Source: Thermoplasmata archaeon (lineage in GTDB: Archaea; Thermoplasmatota; Penumbrarchaeia; JAEHCK01). From it: 64,000 bases of DNA. The notes beneath the pieces are model-generated. The model did no database searches, was not told the origin of the DNA, and was given only the letters and a program-made list of their open reading frames with translations. Positions within the stretch are counted from its first letter, which is position 1; each line of letters opens with the position of its first letter. The position numbers were made by a program, and so were the translations under genes. The stretch lies in NCBI GenBank assembly GCA_020696345.1, contig JAEHCK010000008.1:1-64000 (forward strand), in the 5' to 3' direction. Below are positions 24,974 through 35,678 of the stretch, piece after piece.

Positions 24974-27900
24974 GTGTTGGATCTTGCCAACTTAAAAAAA
25001 AGTATTACCTCAACATATACTGTCTTTTTATTGTGCAGCATGGCCTTTTTTGGGTTTTTAATGATCGAGGACCTGGTAGATGAGGGTGGAGTTGAAGCCG
25101 CAACAATTCGATATGTTGGCGGCATAGGTTCGGGGAATTATTCAACCATTCAGGCGGCGATCAATGCTGCTAATGCAAGTGATACGATTCGGGTTTATAC
25201 AGGATTTTATAACGAAACTATCTCTATTTCTAAACAATTGACCTTGATCGGGAATGGTACTGTAAATACCACGATCAATGGTACAGGTAATATTGTTACG
25301 ATAACTGCAAATGGTGTTACCTTTAAATATTTTACAATTTCAGATTCTGGCTCTGCTTATTCCGGATCAGGGATCTATCTGAACAACGTGGGTACTTGTA
25401 ATATAATTCAGAACAATTGCTCGAAAAAGAATAATGGCATCTATATATATACTTCAGATAATAATATAATTAAGCAGAATCATTGTTTTGACAATAATAT
25501 CGGCATCAAAGAATATCATGCAAGTCGATTAAGCATTCCTTCAAATGAAAACGAGCTAGATGAAAATAACTGTTCGTTTAACAAAAATGATGGGATCAAT
25601 TCTAATCAGGGTGATTCTACAATAAAGAATAATATTTGTTATAATAATACTGATTGTGGAATAGAAGCATTTGGTGATGAATTTTTTATTTATAAAAACG
25701 TCTGTAAATTCAATTCCAGAGGAATAAAAGGTACAAATTCTTTTACTATCATGGGATTTTCCACGGTTTCAATCTATTCTAATACATGCAATAATAATAA
25801 AAATACGGGGATAATTGGAGGGGCATACGCACCAATAGATTCCAATACAATCAAATATAACAAATATGGTGCTTCCTGTGGTGGTGACCAATCCGATGTC
25901 TATGATAATATATTTGACGGTAACTCTATTTGGGACCTAAGTGTATCTGGTGGAGATGATCTTGATATTAGGCGTAATAAGTTCAATAATAACATGCATA
26001 TTGGGCACACTAGTTATGTAGGTGGTAATGAAATAGACTCAAATACATTCTATTCCGGTGGAATTATACTGGATAATGCAAAAGGTTGTGTATTTACCAA
26101 AAATATTTTTAATAATTTTGGATTTTTAATAAAAGAGATTCAGATTTTTCCTTCTTGGTCAGGAAAAAGAAATTATATTGCTACCTCTAATAAAATCAAT
26201 GGAAAGAGTGTCTATTATTGGGAAGAGGTAAATAATGGAAAAATACCTAAAGGAGCTGGTCAAGTATTACTTGCCGATTGTAAAAATATTGAAATTAATG
26301 GCACAGGCATTAGCAATACTTCATGGGGCATACAAATCGGTCATTCTTTAAATATAACTATTACTAATTGTACATTTAATAATAATGAACAAGATATACA
26401 TTTTTGGCAATCAAATAATTCTAATGTTGACAAAAATAACTTTGCGAATGGTAGTTTTGGAATTTACTTTAAAAATTCAAACAAGAATAATATTACTAAC
26501 AATACATTCTTTTCAAAATCTAATTATGCAGTCTGTTCTAGTTCCTCATCAAATAATAATAAGATTTATCATAACAATTTTTTCCTGAACACTTGTTATG
26601 ATAGCTGCACAAACCAATGGAACGATACCTATCCCTATGGCGGCAATTATTGGAGCGATTATACCGGGGTTGATAATTTAAAAGGTCCCGGTCAAAATAT
26701 ATCTGGTAGCGATGGGATCGGTGATACTCCTTATAATATCAGTGGTGGATCAAACAAAGATAATTACCCATTGATGAACCCCACTAATAATTTTACAACC
26801 GTTCCTACTCCGCCAACAAATCTTCAAACCACATCAGGAAGTGGATATATAAATCTGACTTGGGATATTCCTCCCTTCGATGGCGGTACCAATATTACTC
26901 ATTATTGTGTTTACAGAGGAATCAAGACTGGTGATGAGACATTCTTAATAAATGTCTCTGGAAATTTTACTTATTATAACGATTCTTCGATTGCTAACGG
27001 AATTATTTATTATTATTACATCACGGCTGTGAATAAGGTTGGAGAATCTTTCCAGTCAATTGAAATAACTGGAGTATTTCCGATTTTACCAAATCCTCCC
27101 AATAATCTCACGACTACTTCGGGTGATGGTTTTGTAAATCTATCCTGGATCCAACCTGATAATAATGGCGGTTCTGAAATACTTTCTTATAGGATCTATC
27201 GGGGTTTGGCATCTAATAATAGTAACTATTTAGATCTCGTTGATGATAAATTGAGATTCTATAATGACACTTCAGTAATTAATGGGATCAATTATTATTA
27301 TAATCTCACTGCTGTGAATGTGGTTGGTCAATCCAATTCGAGTAATGAGGTTAATTGTACTCCATTGGGTATCTCGGATGCGCCACAAAATCTAACCATA
27401 ACTGCCGGAGATAAATATATTAATATAACCTGGAGTGAACCGCAAGATCCTGGTGGCACTGAAATAATTAAATATAAGATCTACAAGGCAAACCAATCTC
27501 AAGCAGAGATCTTTTTTACTTCTGTCAGTGGAAATATATTATTTTTTAATGATACCACAGTCACTAACGGTATCACATATTATTATTTTATCACTGCAGA
27601 AAACTGTATTGGTGAATCTATTTCATGTGATGAACTAAATGCAACACCGTTAGGTGTTCCGGGCGCACCGCAAAATCTCAATGCAACGGCGGGAGACATG
27701 TATATAAACTTGACCTGGACCAAACCTGATCATGACGGCGGTAGCGAAATAATTGAATATAGAATTTATAGAGGGAATGATCCAGGTACTGGAATTTTTA
27801 TTGGATCTGTTTCAAAAAACACTTTCTATTATAACGATACAGATGTAATGAATGGGAAAAGGTATTATTATTATGTAATTTCAATCAACATTATAGGAAA

Positions 27901-29623
27901 ATCTTTTATTAGCCTTGAAACCGATGCAATGCCATTAGGCCTACCGAGTGCACCTGAACAATTATTAGCAAACCTGGGAAATGGTTATATCCATTTAAAC
28001 TGGCAGCCCCCCGAGGATGATGGTGGGGCGGGGATCTTGAATTATTATATCTATTGCGGCACTAATCCGGATAACAAGATGTTTTTGGCCAAGGTTGATA
28101 GCAATTTCAATGATTATAATAATTCGGATCTTATCAATGGCAAGAAATATTTCTATCAGGTTTCAGCTGAAAACATTGTTGGTGAAAGTAAAAGATCGAT
28201 GGAGGTCAATGCAACACCCGTCACCGTGCCAAGTGCACCACAAAACTTACAGGCAACTTCCGGTGATTCATTTGTTAAAATAACTTGGTCTCCACCACTT
28301 TTTGATGGTGGGTCCCCAATAGTTAATTATCGTATATATCGAGATGTTTTCCCGGGCAAAGAAAAGTTTCTGGTTGAAATTGGAAATTTGTTGGAATTTC
28401 AAGACATGGATGTCATAAACGGCCAAACATATTATTATAGAATTATAGCAGTAAATTTTGGTGTGGGTGAGGGTGAATTTTCCAATGAAGTAAGCGCTAC
28501 TCCTGCAACAATTCCATCCCAAACGTTGGGTCTGGTGGCCAACTCTGGTGATTCTTATGTTAATCTAACTTGGTCTTCTCCTTCTACCAACGGCGGTTAT
28601 CCAATAACCAATTATGAAATTTATAAAGGTACAAAATTAGGTGAAGAAAAATCTATTGATATCGTTGGTAACGTTTTATTTTATAATGATACTGATATAA
28701 TTGATGGGTTTATTTATTATTATAAGGTCAGAGCAAAAAATGTCATGGGCAAGGGAGAATTCTCTAAAGTAACAATTGCTACACCAGGTACGACACCATC
28801 TGCACCAACTATTAATCAGATAATATCGGGCAATTCTTATGTAAAGTTAGTATGGTCTTCACCGGTTTCGGATGGTGGCTTTAGGATTATGTATTATAAC
28901 ATCTATCGAAGTACGACCCCGGGAAATTATATAAATATCGCTAAAGTAGAGAACTTTACGATCTATATGGACCGAGATGTTGTTAATGGGGTTATTTACT
29001 ATTACCGAATTAGCGCGGTCAATAAAATTGGTGAGGGGCACTTAAGTGATTCGAAAGATACGATGCCAATGAATCAACCTCCTACGGTAGTTATATCCGC
29101 CAATGTAACCGAAGGCTATTGTCCATTGAACGTATCATTTATTGGTTTAGGTAATGATATTGATGGCGTTATTGACTCATATAGATGGAATTTCGGTGAT
29201 GGCAATACAAGTACCGAACAAAACCCATTACATATTTTTCAAAATGATGGAATATTTATCGTTACATTAATGGTAATAGACAATGACGGTGCTATAAAAG
29301 CGGCAGATCTTTATATAAATGTTAGCAAAAATGATGATGATTTGAATAATAGTAAAATTAAAGATAGAGATGGTGACGGTGTAATTGATTCATTGGATGC
29401 ATATCCGGATGATCCCACTCGATGGGAAACAGAAATATTAAAAAAGAAAGAAGAAAACTATAAGAGCGCATGGTTATGGATTCCATTTTTGGTTTTAATA
29501 ATAATTATGGTCATTTTACTATTATTGTTTTTGAAAAAACGCACAAACAAAAATAAACCTCGACGAAATGATTTAGCATATTCAGAAGATTTCGAAGACG
29601 ATTATGTTGATCGGGACGATTAG
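24974..29623 (+). CDS. Large surface protein: NosD-like beta-helix, eight Fn3 domains, PKD domain, C-terminal anchor
   Basis: A 1549-residue exported protein. Residues ~16-32 are an N-terminal hydrophobic export segment. Residues ~50-600 form a right-handed parallel beta-helix of the NosD/periplasmic-copper type (GNYSTIQAAINAANASDTIRVYTG, repeated N/I turns), with the NosD signature GGNYWSDYTG ... DGIGDTPYNISGG near 555-590. Eight fibronectin III domains of about 94 residues follow (~605-1367), each with L.W..P...GG, Y.IYRG and YYY.ITAVN. A PKD domain (~1370-1450; YRWNFGDGNTSTEQNP) and an Asp-rich DRDGDGVIDSLDAYPDDP calcium-type loop precede the transmembrane helix (~1499-1520) and a charged tail. 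Start: GTG with an aggggtg site; the next codon TTG is an alternative. The very high Asn/Tyr/Ile content suits a heavily N-glycosylated surface adhesin. Confidence 0.92.
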   Translation: MLDLANLKKSITSTYTVFLLCSMAFFGFLMIEDLVDEGGVEAATIRYVGGIGSGNYSTIQAAINAANASDTIRVYTGFYNETISISKQLTLIGNGTVNTTINGTGNIVTITANGVTFKYFTISDSGSAYSGSGIYLNNVGTCNIIQNNCSKKNNGIYIYTSDNNIIKQNHCFDNNIGIKEYHASRLSIPSNENELDENNCSFNKNDGINSNQGDSTIKNNICYNNTDCGIEAFGDEFFIYKNVCKFNSRGIKGTNSFTIMGFSTVSIYSNTCNNNKNTGIIGGAYAPIDSNTIKYNKYGASCGGDQSDVYDNIFDGNSIWDLSVSGGDDLDIRRNKFNNNMHIGHTSYVGGNEIDSNTFYSGGIILDNAKGCVFTKNIFNNFGFLIKEIQIFPSWSGKRNYIATSNKINGKSVYYWEEVNNGKIPKGAGQVLLADCKNIEINGTGISNTSWGIQIGHSLNITITNCTFNNNEQDIHFWQSNNSNVDKNNFANGSFGIYFKNSNKNNITNNTFFSKSNYAVCSSSSSNNNKIYHNNFFLNTCYDSCTNQWNDTYPYGGNYWSDYTGVDNLKGPGQNISGSDGIGDTPYNISGGSNKDNYPLMNPTNNFTTVPTPPTNLQTTSGSGYINLTWDIPPFDGGTNITHYCVYRGIKTGDETFLINVSGNFTYYNDSSIANGIIYYYYITAVNKVGESFQSIEITGVFPILPNPPNNLTTTSGDGFVNLSWIQPDNNGGSEILSYRIYRGLASNNSNYLDLVDDKLRFYNDTSVINGINYYYNLTAVNVVGQSNSSNEVNCTPLGISDAPQNLTITAGDKYINITWSEPQDPGGTEIIKYKIYKANQSQAEIFFTSVSGNILFFNDTTVTNGITYYYFITAENCIGESISCDELNATPLGVPGAPQNLNATAGDMYINLTWTKPDHDGGSEIIEYRIYRGNDPGTGIFIGSVSKNTFYYNDTDVMNGKRYYYYVISINIIGKSFISLETDAMPLGLPSAPEQLLANLGNGYIHLNWQPPEDDGGAGILNYYIYCGTNPDNKMFLAKVDSNFNDYNNSDLINGKKYFYQVSAENIVGESKRSMEVNATPVTVPSAPQNLQATSGDSFVKITWSPPLFDGGSPIVNYRIYRDVFPGKEKFLVEIGNLLEFQDMDVINGQTYYYRIIAVNFGVGEGEFSNEVSATPATIPSQTLGLVANSGDSYVNLTWSSPSTNGGYPITNYEIYKGTKLGEEKSIDIVGNVLFYNDTDIIDGFIYYYKVRAKNVMGKGEFSKVTIATPGTTPSAPTINQIISGNSYVKLVWSSPVSDGGFRIMYYNIYRSTTPGNYINIAKVENFTIYMDRDVVNGVIYYYRISAVNKIGEGHLSDSKDTMPMNQPPTVVISANVTEGYCPLNVSFIGLGNDIDGVIDSYRWNFGDGNTSTEQNPLHIFQNDGIFIVTLMVIDNDGAIKAADLYINVSKNDDDLNNSKIKDRDGDGVIDSLDAYPDDPTRWETEILKKKEENYKSAWLWIPFLVLIIIMVILLLLFLKKRTNKNKPRRNDLAYSEDFEDDYVDRDD

Positions 29624-29742
29624 GATGTTCTATATTTCAATTAATTAATGGGATGTTCTATTTTGTGAAAAATTATTGGGATGTTGTATATTTCGATTTT
29701 TTATTAGGATGTTGGACGTTACGATTCATTGTTAGAATGTTT
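29621..29742 (+). repeat. 28-bp tandem array, locus 2, forward half
   Basis: About four units of the aggatgttctatatttcg family begin right at the TAG stop of the surface-protein gene and run to 29,742. Unit length is 28 bp with some variation. Confidence 0.85.
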
Positions 29743-29786
29743 GATTTTTTTTTCTTACAGTTGGTTCATCCTGCTATTTAATCGAC

Positions 29787-29940
29787 AGATTTTACATCCA
29801 GATATCTTAGCTAAATATACAACATCCCGACATCTCTATGCCATATCTAACATCCTATCATACCCGCGTTATATCAAACATCCCGTTATCTCAACGACAT
29901 ATACAACATCCTGTAATGCCATCGACATATCCAGCCACCC
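29787..29940 (-). repeat. 28-bp tandem array, locus 2, inverted half
   Basis: About five units read acatcccgacatctctatg..., acatcctatcat..., acatcccgttatctcaacg..., each 28 bp. Their reverse complement carries the same (c/t)ggatgt core and, in one unit, the tatatgtcgttgaga wording of the 60,463-60,840 array. It stops about 15 bp before the UDP-sugar dehydrogenase stop codon, so the two half-arrays fill a convergent intergenic space. Confidence 0.85.
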
Positions 29941-29955
29941 ATTTATAAATAATAC

Positions 29956-31224
29956 CTAAAGAGTTTTATAATAAAATCCTTCTTCAAGTGCTTTCTCACC
30001 ATCGAAGATCTTACGAACATCGATCAGCACCGGTTTATCGGACAGGAATTTCCAGATATCCTCCAGTGTCATCTTTTTGAACTCGTCATGGGCCACGGTC
30101 ACCACCACTCCATCCATTTTCATGTGCAGCTCTTCCAGCGCCTTGACGTCGAACCCTTCGATCTCAGCTTTTGTTAGCAGTGGGTCGTAGCCGTAGCAGT
30201 CGATCCCGAATTCTTTTAGCTCCTTCACCAAACCGCGCACCGGTGATGACCGTGTATCGGGCACGTTCTCTTTGTAGGTCAACCCCATGATCAGCACCTT
30301 GGAATTCTTTAGCACCTTCCCGGTCTGATTCAACGCTTTGATGGTCATCTCGGCGATGTACTTGGGCATGTGATCGTTAATGGTTCTCCCGGCCAGGATC
30401 ACCTGCGGGTGGTAACCGATCTGCTCGGCCTTATGCACCAGGTAATACGGGTCCACGGGTATGCAGTGCCCGCCAACCAACCCCGGGCTGTACCTGCTAA
30501 AGTTCCACTTGGTCGCCGCCGCATCCAGGACCGCACCAACATCCAAACCCATCTTGTGAAAAATGATCGTGAGCTCGTTCATCAACGCGATGTTCAGATC
30601 ACGCTGGATATTCTCGATGACCTTGGCGGCCTCGGCGGTCTTTATATCTTTGGCCAGGAACACATTGGTGATCAACCGGTAAAGGTCGGCCAAGATCTCG
30701 GCGGACTCGTCATCCATACCGGCAACCACTTTGGTGATCTTATCCAGGTCATGTGCGGGATCGCCCGGGTTGATACGCTCTGGCGAATACCCGATCTTAA
30801 AATCGGTTCCGCATTTCAACCCCGATCCCTTTTCCAGGATCGGTCCCACGATCTCCTCGGTGACGCCCGGATAGACCGTGGACTCGAAGACCACGATCGA
30901 GCCCTTTTTGAGGTTTTTGCCGATGATATCCGCCGAGGATTCCACATACGACAGGTCCGGGTCCTTTGATCTTGTCACGGGCGTAGGTACGCAGATCATG
31001 ATGAAGTCCGCTTGTTTGATCTTAGTTTGGTCAGTTGTGAATTCCAGGTTTTTATCGTTGTATTCTTTACACAGCTCCGCGATCTTGCTCTCAACGATGT
31101 CATAGCCGATGACCTTGAGATGTTTGGCGAAAGCTTCTGCTAAGGGTAGGCCGACGTAGCCCATGCCGACGACGCAGACTACTGCTTGTTTATTAGCTAG
31201 TTTATTTTTAAGCTTGGAGCCCAT
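29956..31224 (-). CDS. Nucleotide-sugar dehydrogenase (UDP-ManNAc/UDP-glucose 6-dehydrogenase family)
   Basis: A 422-residue NAD-dependent enzyme that oxidises C6 of a UDP-sugar to the acid, giving UDP-ManNAcA or UDP-glucuronate-type donors. It has the Rossmann motif VVGMGYVGLPLAEAF near residue 18, SPERINPGDPAHDLDKITKVVAG near 150, the TAEAAKVIENIQRDLNIALMNEL helix near 200, and the catalytic Cys in GGHCIPVDPYYL near 255. The C-terminal NAD-side domain has LIMGLTYKENVPDTRSSP. The best match in memory is WecC/TviB-like. Start: the ATG at 31,224, with taggaga 9 nt upstream; a TTG lies two codons before. The gene is clearly more GC-rich than the neighbouring glycan genes. It is divergent from the neuA-like gene. 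Confidence 0.92.
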   Translation of the reverse strand: MGSKLKNKLANKQAVVCVVGMGYVGLPLAEAFAKHLKVIGYDIVESKIAELCKEYNDKNLEFTTDQTKIKQADFIMICVPTPVTRSKDPDLSYVESSADIIGKNLKKGSIVVFESTVYPGVTEEIVGPILEKGSGLKCGTDFKIGYSPERINPGDPAHDLDKITKVVAGMDDESAEILADLYRLITNVFLAKDIKTAEAAKVIENIQRDLNIALMNELTIIFHKMGLDVGAVLDAAATKWNFSRYSPGLVGGHCIPVDPYYLVHKAEQIGYHPQVILAGRTINDHMPKYIAEMTIKALNQTGKVLKNSKVLIMGLTYKENVPDTRSSPVRGLVKELKEFGIDCYGYDPLLTKAEIEGFDVKALEELHMKMDGVVVTVAHDEFKKMTLEDIWKFLSDKPVLIDVRKIFDGEKALEEGFYYKTL

Positions 31225-31417
31225 GATCAAGTCTCCTACAATCCTTCTTCACGTGTAATTGAAAAATCACCAATAGTATATATATTTAACCTTGGTTACA
31301 TAAAATAATTATTAAACAAAATGGTTAAATTATCAGACCATATATTAAAATATAACAAAAAGTGATATGGTTTGGTTATTTGAAGAGAGATCGTATATTT
31401 TCAGTAGGTGAGAATAA

Positions 31418-32122
31418 TTGGAAAAAATCAAGGCTGTTGCTCTTATCCCAGCACGAGCAGGTTCCAAGGGTATCATTGATAAGAATTTGAAAGAATTATG
31501 TGGAAAACCTTTGATCTATTACACAATCGATTCTGCTAAAAAAGCTCAAACCTTTGATGATATCATTATATCAACAGATTCTAAAGAAATTGCAAAGATA
31601 GCAGAAGAATTTGGAGCAAATGCACCGTTCATCAGGCCTGAACATCTGGCAAAAGACGGATCCACACAAATGGATGTCATAATTCACGCCATGGATTGGC
31701 TAGAAGAGAACAATAAAAAGTATGATCATATATTTTACCTTCAACCCACATCTCCACTACGTTCAGATCAAGATATCTTAAATTCATTTGAATTATTAAA
31801 GAAAAAAAATGCAAATGCCGTTGTATCTGTAACAGAGATAACAGGACATCATCCGCTCTGGATGAACACATTGCCTGATGACGGGAATATGGACAATTTT
31901 ATTAAACCGGAAGCCAAGAACACTAACCGCCAGAATCTGCCAAAGCATTACAGGTTAAATGGTGCAGTATATCTGGCAAAATGGGATTACTTAAAAGAAT
32001 TCAATGATTGGTATAAAGAGAGATGTTATGCTTATATCATGCCTAATGACAGGTCAATTGACATTGACACTGAGATCGATCTGATCACCGCTGAATATTT
32101 ATTGAAAAGAACTAAAAAATAA
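31418..32122 (+). CDS. neuA: CMP-nonulosonate (acylneuraminate) cytidylyltransferase, copy 1
   Basis: A 234-residue enzyme that activates a nonulosonic acid with CTP to the CMP-sugar. The nucleotide-binding signature is ALIPARAGSKGIIDKNLKELCGKPLIYYTI near the start, with Arg, Gly and Lys in place. The metal and sugar motifs IISTDSKEIAKIAEEFGA, LQPTSPLRSDQDI near 108 and IDIDTEIDLITAEYLL near the end follow. A TTG start with an aggtgag site upstream is used. It is the first gene of a tight rightward operon (31.4-37.5 kb). A second, different copy is at 37,529. The exact sugar cannot be read from the sequence. Confidence 0.92.
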   Translation: MEKIKAVALIPARAGSKGIIDKNLKELCGKPLIYYTIDSAKKAQTFDDIIISTDSKEIAKIAEEFGANAPFIRPEHLAKDGSTQMDVIIHAMDWLEENNKKYDHIFYLQPTSPLRSDQDILNSFELLKKKNANAVVSVTEITGHHPLWMNTLPDDGNMDNFIKPEAKNTNRQNLPKHYRLNGAVYLAKWDYLKEFNDWYKERCYAYIMPNDRSIDIDTEIDLITAEYLLKRTKK

Positions 32123-32131
32123 GATGATAAA

Positions 32132-33223
32132 ATGGAATATCCAGTCTATAAACCAGAGATAACAGAAAAAGAGAAAGAGTATGTACTCAAATGTCTAGAG
32201 TCCACTTGGATATCATCAAAGGGTGAGTATATTGAAAAGTTTGAACAATATATCGCAGATTATGTGGGAGTGGACCATGCAACCTGTGTTATGAACGGTA
32301 CCGCCGCCCTACATTTGGCATTATTATGTTTGGATATCGGTCCGAAAGATGAGGTGATCGTTCCCGATCTTACATATATTGCATCTGCAAATGTAGTAAA
32401 ATATGTTGGCGCCAAACCCATTTTGGTTGATGTTAACAAAGAAACCTGGAATATCGACCTGGAAAATATTAAAAGATCTTACACTTCAAAAACAAAGGCG
32501 ATCATAGTAACTGACATATACGGTACCCCGGTTGACATGGACCCGATCATGGAATTCGCAGCAGAAAATAATCTATTTATCATTGAAGATTCTGCCGAGG
32601 CGCTTGGCGCCAAATATAAAGATCGCATGGCCGGAAACCTGGGTCATGTGGGCATATTCAGTTTTTTCGGAAATAAGACGATCACCACGGGCGAAGGCGG
32701 CATGCTGGTTACTAATGATGAAAAAATATATGAAAAAGCCAAAAAGATCAAAAACCAAGGCAACTCTGAAACAATCAGATATTACCATGATATACTTGGA
32801 TACAACTTTCGAATGACCAATATACAAGCCGCTATCGGCTGTGCGCAATTCGAAAGATTAGAAGACATTTTAGAGAAAAAACGATGGGTCTACGATTTTT
32901 ATAAGAGATATTTGGATGAAAAATATATTAAATATCAAAAAATATTGGATCATGCCAAATCGTCCTATTGGATGGTAAGTTTGCTAGTTAAAGATGTATT
33001 AATAAGGGATGAATTAATGGCTTATTTAGCTCAAGAGGGTATTGAAACCCGGCCGTTCTTCGTACCGATCAGTAAAATGCCCTATTTCGAGGATAAACAT
33101 AATTCGAATTCAATATTGTTATCTGAGTGCGGTCTTAATATTCCGTCTTACCATTCACTACAAAAAGAGGATATTCTATTCATATCAGAAAAAATAAACG
33201 GATTTCTGGAGGTAATTGATTGA
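32132..33223 (+). CDS. DegT/DnrJ-type sugar aminotransferase, GDP-perosamine synthase-like
   Basis: A 363-residue PLP sugar aminotransferase. It has [37 protein letters not shown] near residue 53-90, [41 protein letters not shown] with the PLP Lys near 181, and [21 protein letters not shown] near 230. The wording is very close to bacterial GDP-perosamine synthases (Per/RfbE), which aminate C4 of GDP-4-keto-6-deoxymannose using glutamate. The gmd gene that makes that substrate starts on its stop codon (TTGA overlap), which supports the assignment. The alternative is another 4-amino sugar transaminase such as those feeding legionaminate or bacillosamine. Confidence 0.88.
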   Translation: MEYPVYKPEITEKEKEYVLKCLESTWISSKGEYIEKFEQYIADYVGVDHATCVMNGTAALHLALLCLDIGPKDEVIVPDLTYIASANVVKYVGAKPILVDVNKETWNIDLENIKRSYTSKTKAIIVTDIYGTPVDMDPIMEFAAENNLFIIEDSAEALGAKYKDRMAGNLGHVGIFSFFGNKTITTGEGGMLVTNDEKIYEKAKKIKNQGNSETIRYYHDILGYNFRMTNIQAAIGCAQFERLEDILEKKRWVYDFYKRYLDEKYIKYQKILDHAKSSYWMVSLLVKDVLIRDELMAYLAQEGIETRPFFVPISKMPYFEDKHNSNSILLSECGLNIPSYHSLQKEDILFISEKINGFLEVID

Positions 33224-34257
33224 AGAAAGCCTTTATTACAGGAATAACAGGTCAAGATGGGTCTTATTTTGCGGAATTTTTATTGGATAAGGGTTATGAG
33301 GTCCATGGTTTGCGGAGAAGATCGAGCTCACCTAATATCCCACGAATTGAACATTTATACCTGGATCCACATATAGCAACTAACAATTTCTATTTGCATT
33401 ACGGCGATGTTGGTGATTCATCTAATCTTTTGAGATTAATGCAAATGATCCAACCGGATGAAGTGTACCATTTAGCGGCCCAGAGCCATGTTAAAGTGTC
33501 GTTTGAAACACCGGAATATACGGCAAATGCTGATGCGTTGGGTACTTTAAGACTGCTGGAAGCTATTCGAATATTAGGTCTGGAGAAAAAATCGAAATTT
33601 TATCAAGCTTCCACTAGTGAATTATTTGGAAAGGTTCAAGAGACTCCACAGTCGGAAAATACTCCATTTTACCCCAGGAGCCCGTATGGTGTGGCCAAGT
33701 TATATGCTCATTGGATAACCGTGAATTATCGTGAGGCTTACAATATTTTTGCAGTAAATGGGATACTGTTTAACCATGAATCCCCTCGGCGCGGTGATAC
33801 TTTTGTTACTAAAAAGATCACTAAAGCTATTGCAAATATGTTAAATGGAAAACAAAAGAAATTATATCTGGGCAATTTGAATGCTAAACGTGATTGGGGT
33901 TACGCGCCCGATTATGTGGAGGCAATGTGGTTAATGCTGCAGCAAGATAGACCCGATGATTTTGTAATTGCTACCGGTGAGAGTCATTCGGTTCGGGAAT
34001 TCATCGAGAAGGCCTTTGAATATGTTGATATCGAGATCGAATGGCAGGGTTCTGGTGTGGATGAAAAAGGTCTAAATAAAAAAGACGGGACAATCCTTGT
34101 GGAGGTAGACCCATGGTATTTCAGACCAACCGAAGTTGAAATGTTACAGGGCGATTATTCGAAAGCTAAGAATATACTGGGCTGGGAACCCAAGGTAAAA
34201 TTTAATGAACTGGTTGATATCATGATGGAGAGCGAATTAAATGGAAAAGAGAAATAA
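33220..34257 (+). CDS. gmd: GDP-mannose 4,6-dehydratase
   Basis: A 345-residue short-chain dehydrogenase/reductase that converts GDP-mannose to GDP-4-keto-6-deoxymannose. It has the NAD(P) motif [16 protein letters not shown], the [16 protein letters not shown] loop, [17 protein letters not shown], the catalytic Thr/Ser and Glu in [13 protein letters not shown], and YxxxK in [31 protein letters not shown] is diagnostic of Gmd. The TTG start overlaps the aminotransferase stop as TTGA. With its neighbour it makes the GDP-perosamine (or fucose/rhamnose) branch. Confidence 0.95.
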   Translation: MKKAFITGITGQDGSYFAEFLLDKGYEVHGLRRRSSSPNIPRIEHLYLDPHIATNNFYLHYGDVGDSSNLLRLMQMIQPDEVYHLAAQSHVKVSFETPEYTANADALGTLRLLEAIRILGLEKKSKFYQASTSELFGKVQETPQSENTPFYPRSPYGVAKLYAHWITVNYREAYNIFAVNGILFNHESPRRGDTFVTKKITKAIANMLNGKQKKLYLGNLNAKRDWGYAPDYVEAMWLMLQQDRPDDFVIATGESHSVREFIEKAFEYVDIEIEWQGSGVDEKGLNKKDGTILVEVDPWYFRPTEVEMLQGDYSKAKNILGWEPKVKFNELVDIMMESELNGKEK

Positions 34258-35077
34258 GATATATATTTCAACTTGTAATTTTAAAAAAAAATATGATAAT
34301 GACCTAGTACACATACTTGAAAATTTGCCAACCTTTCATGATAAATTCGAAATATCTTCAGGGCATAGAAGTCAATTGAAAGATTTCAATAAGATTTTAG
34401 AGAAAAAAGAATCCGGATATAATTTTCTATTACATAATTATCCTTTGGGAGAAGAGAACAATTTACTAATAAACCTCTCCGAGTCGGATACTATTAAACG
34501 CAATCTAATTATAGACTACATTAAAAAAATGATCGATTTTTCATATAAACTAGAAAACGACTATTTCTCATTTCATGGTGGATGGTTAAACGAAAAAAGT
34601 GTTTCAAAGGATTCCCACAAAAGAGCTTTGGATGTTTTTATCAAATCTTTAAAAGAAATTAATGATTATGCAAAAGATAGAAGTATAAAATTAGGCATCG
34701 AAAATCACGTTGTACCAAAAGGTAAAGAGAACTGGGTGATCCATTATGGCAGTGAAGATTTTATTCAGTTATTTCAAAAAATGAATGATGATAATGTATA
34801 TCTACACTTAGATGTTGGACATTTGAATGTTAGTGCGGAAACTTTTAATTTTAACAGATTTGAATTTATGAAAGAATTTAAGGATCGTATTTATGCTGTA
34901 CATATCCATGAAAACAAAGGGTTAAATGATGATCATAACCAAATACATGCGAATTCCTACTTTTTACCTTATCTAAAAAACTTTACAAATCTAAAATATA
35001 CTGTTTTAGAAACCTTCGATATTGAAAATATTGATATCATTAAAAAAATGATGAAGATAATTGACAGATCTCTTTAG
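34241..35077 (+). CDS. Xylose-isomerase-like TIM-barrel protein
   Basis: A 278-residue AP-endonuclease-2/sugar-isomerase TIM barrel. Metal-ligand strands are visible: SFHGGW near residue 105, KLGIENHVV near 148, LHLDVGHLN near 187, [10 protein letters not shown] near 217 and YTVLETFD near 256. The set of Glu, Asp, His and Glu residues fits a sugar-phosphate isomerase or epimerase, but the substrate is unknown. The start overlaps the gmd end by 17 nt. It lies in an operon with neuB, so it may make or epimerise the hexose precursor of the nonulosonic acid. Confidence 0.82.
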   Translation: MEKRNKIYISTCNFKKKYDNDLVHILENLPTFHDKFEISSGHRSQLKDFNKILEKKESGYNFLLHNYPLGEENNLLINLSESDTIKRNLIIDYIKKMIDFSYKLENDYFSFHGGWLNEKSVSKDSHKRALDVFIKSLKEINDYAKDRSIKLGIENHVVPKGKENWVIHYGSEDFIQLFQKMNDDNVYLHLDVGHLNVSAETFNFNRFEFMKEFKDRIYAVHIHENKGLNDDHNQIHANSYFLPYLKNFTNLKYTVLETFDIENIDIIKKMMKIIDRSL

Positions 35078-35091
35078 AAGTGGTGATAAAT

Positions 35092-35676
35092 ATGGAATCT
35101 CATTTATTCTCAGAAGAAGAGTTACATGAAATGGGGATAAAAAAAATTGGAAAAAATGTTCAGGTAAACAGAACATGTGTTCTTTATAATAATGAAAAAA
35201 AGATCATTGGCAATAATGTCAGGATTGATAATTTTTGTGTTCTGGGCGGAGATATAGAGATCGGGTCAAATGTCCATATAGGGTCACATAGCGGTCTTTT
35301 TGGTAGATATGGAATTAAATTCGAAAATTTCAGTGGCATTTCAAGTAATGTAATGATATATAGTAGAACGGACGATTATGATGGAGGATGTTTAACCAAT
35401 CCAACAGTAGGTGATGAGTTTATCAATTTCAGATCAGGTCAAGTATTATTAAAGAAACATGTTGTAGTTGGATCCAGCTCGATCATATTGCCGGATTTAA
35501 CCATAGGTGAAGGTTCTGCGGTGGGCGCTTTAAGCCTTGTTAATAAAAGTTTAGAACCGTGGGGTATTTACATAGGAATACCTGTTAAAAGAATCAAAGA
35601 TAGGAAAAAAGATGTTCTGGAATTGGAAAAGAAATACTTTGAAAAAATTAATAAAAAAATCATTTTAGAGGGATAA
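35092..35676 (+). CDS. Left-handed beta-helix acyltransferase, sugar N/O-acetyltransferase
   Basis: A 194-residue hexapeptide-repeat transferase. Typical turns are IIGNNVRIDNFCVLGGDIEIGSNVHIGSHSGLFG near residue 38-75 and VVVGSSSIILPDLTIGEGSAVGALSLVNKSL near 125-155, ending in IYIGIPVKRIKDR. It is likely to acetylate an amino or hydroxyl group of a nucleotide sugar, perhaps the 4-amino group made by the DegT enzyme. I start it at the ATG at 35,092 with ggtgat 5 nt upstream; two GTG codons lie earlier. The gap to neuB is 2 nt. Confidence 0.85.
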   Translation: MESHLFSEEELHEMGIKKIGKNVQVNRTCVLYNNEKKIIGNNVRIDNFCVLGGDIEIGSNVHIGSHSGLFGRYGIKFENFSGISSNVMIYSRTDDYDGGCLTNPTVGDEFINFRSGQVLLKKHVVVGSSSIILPDLTIGEGSAVGALSLVNKSLEPWGIYIGIPVKRIKDRKKDVLELEKKYFEKINKKIILEG

Positions 35677-35678
35677 TT

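Noticed and set aside
30370-30969. A 199-codon open frame on the plus strand opposite the UDP-sugar dehydrogenase
   Set aside because: It is antisense to a clearly conserved gene in a GC-rich segment, where opposite frames are often open, and its product is not like any protein I know.
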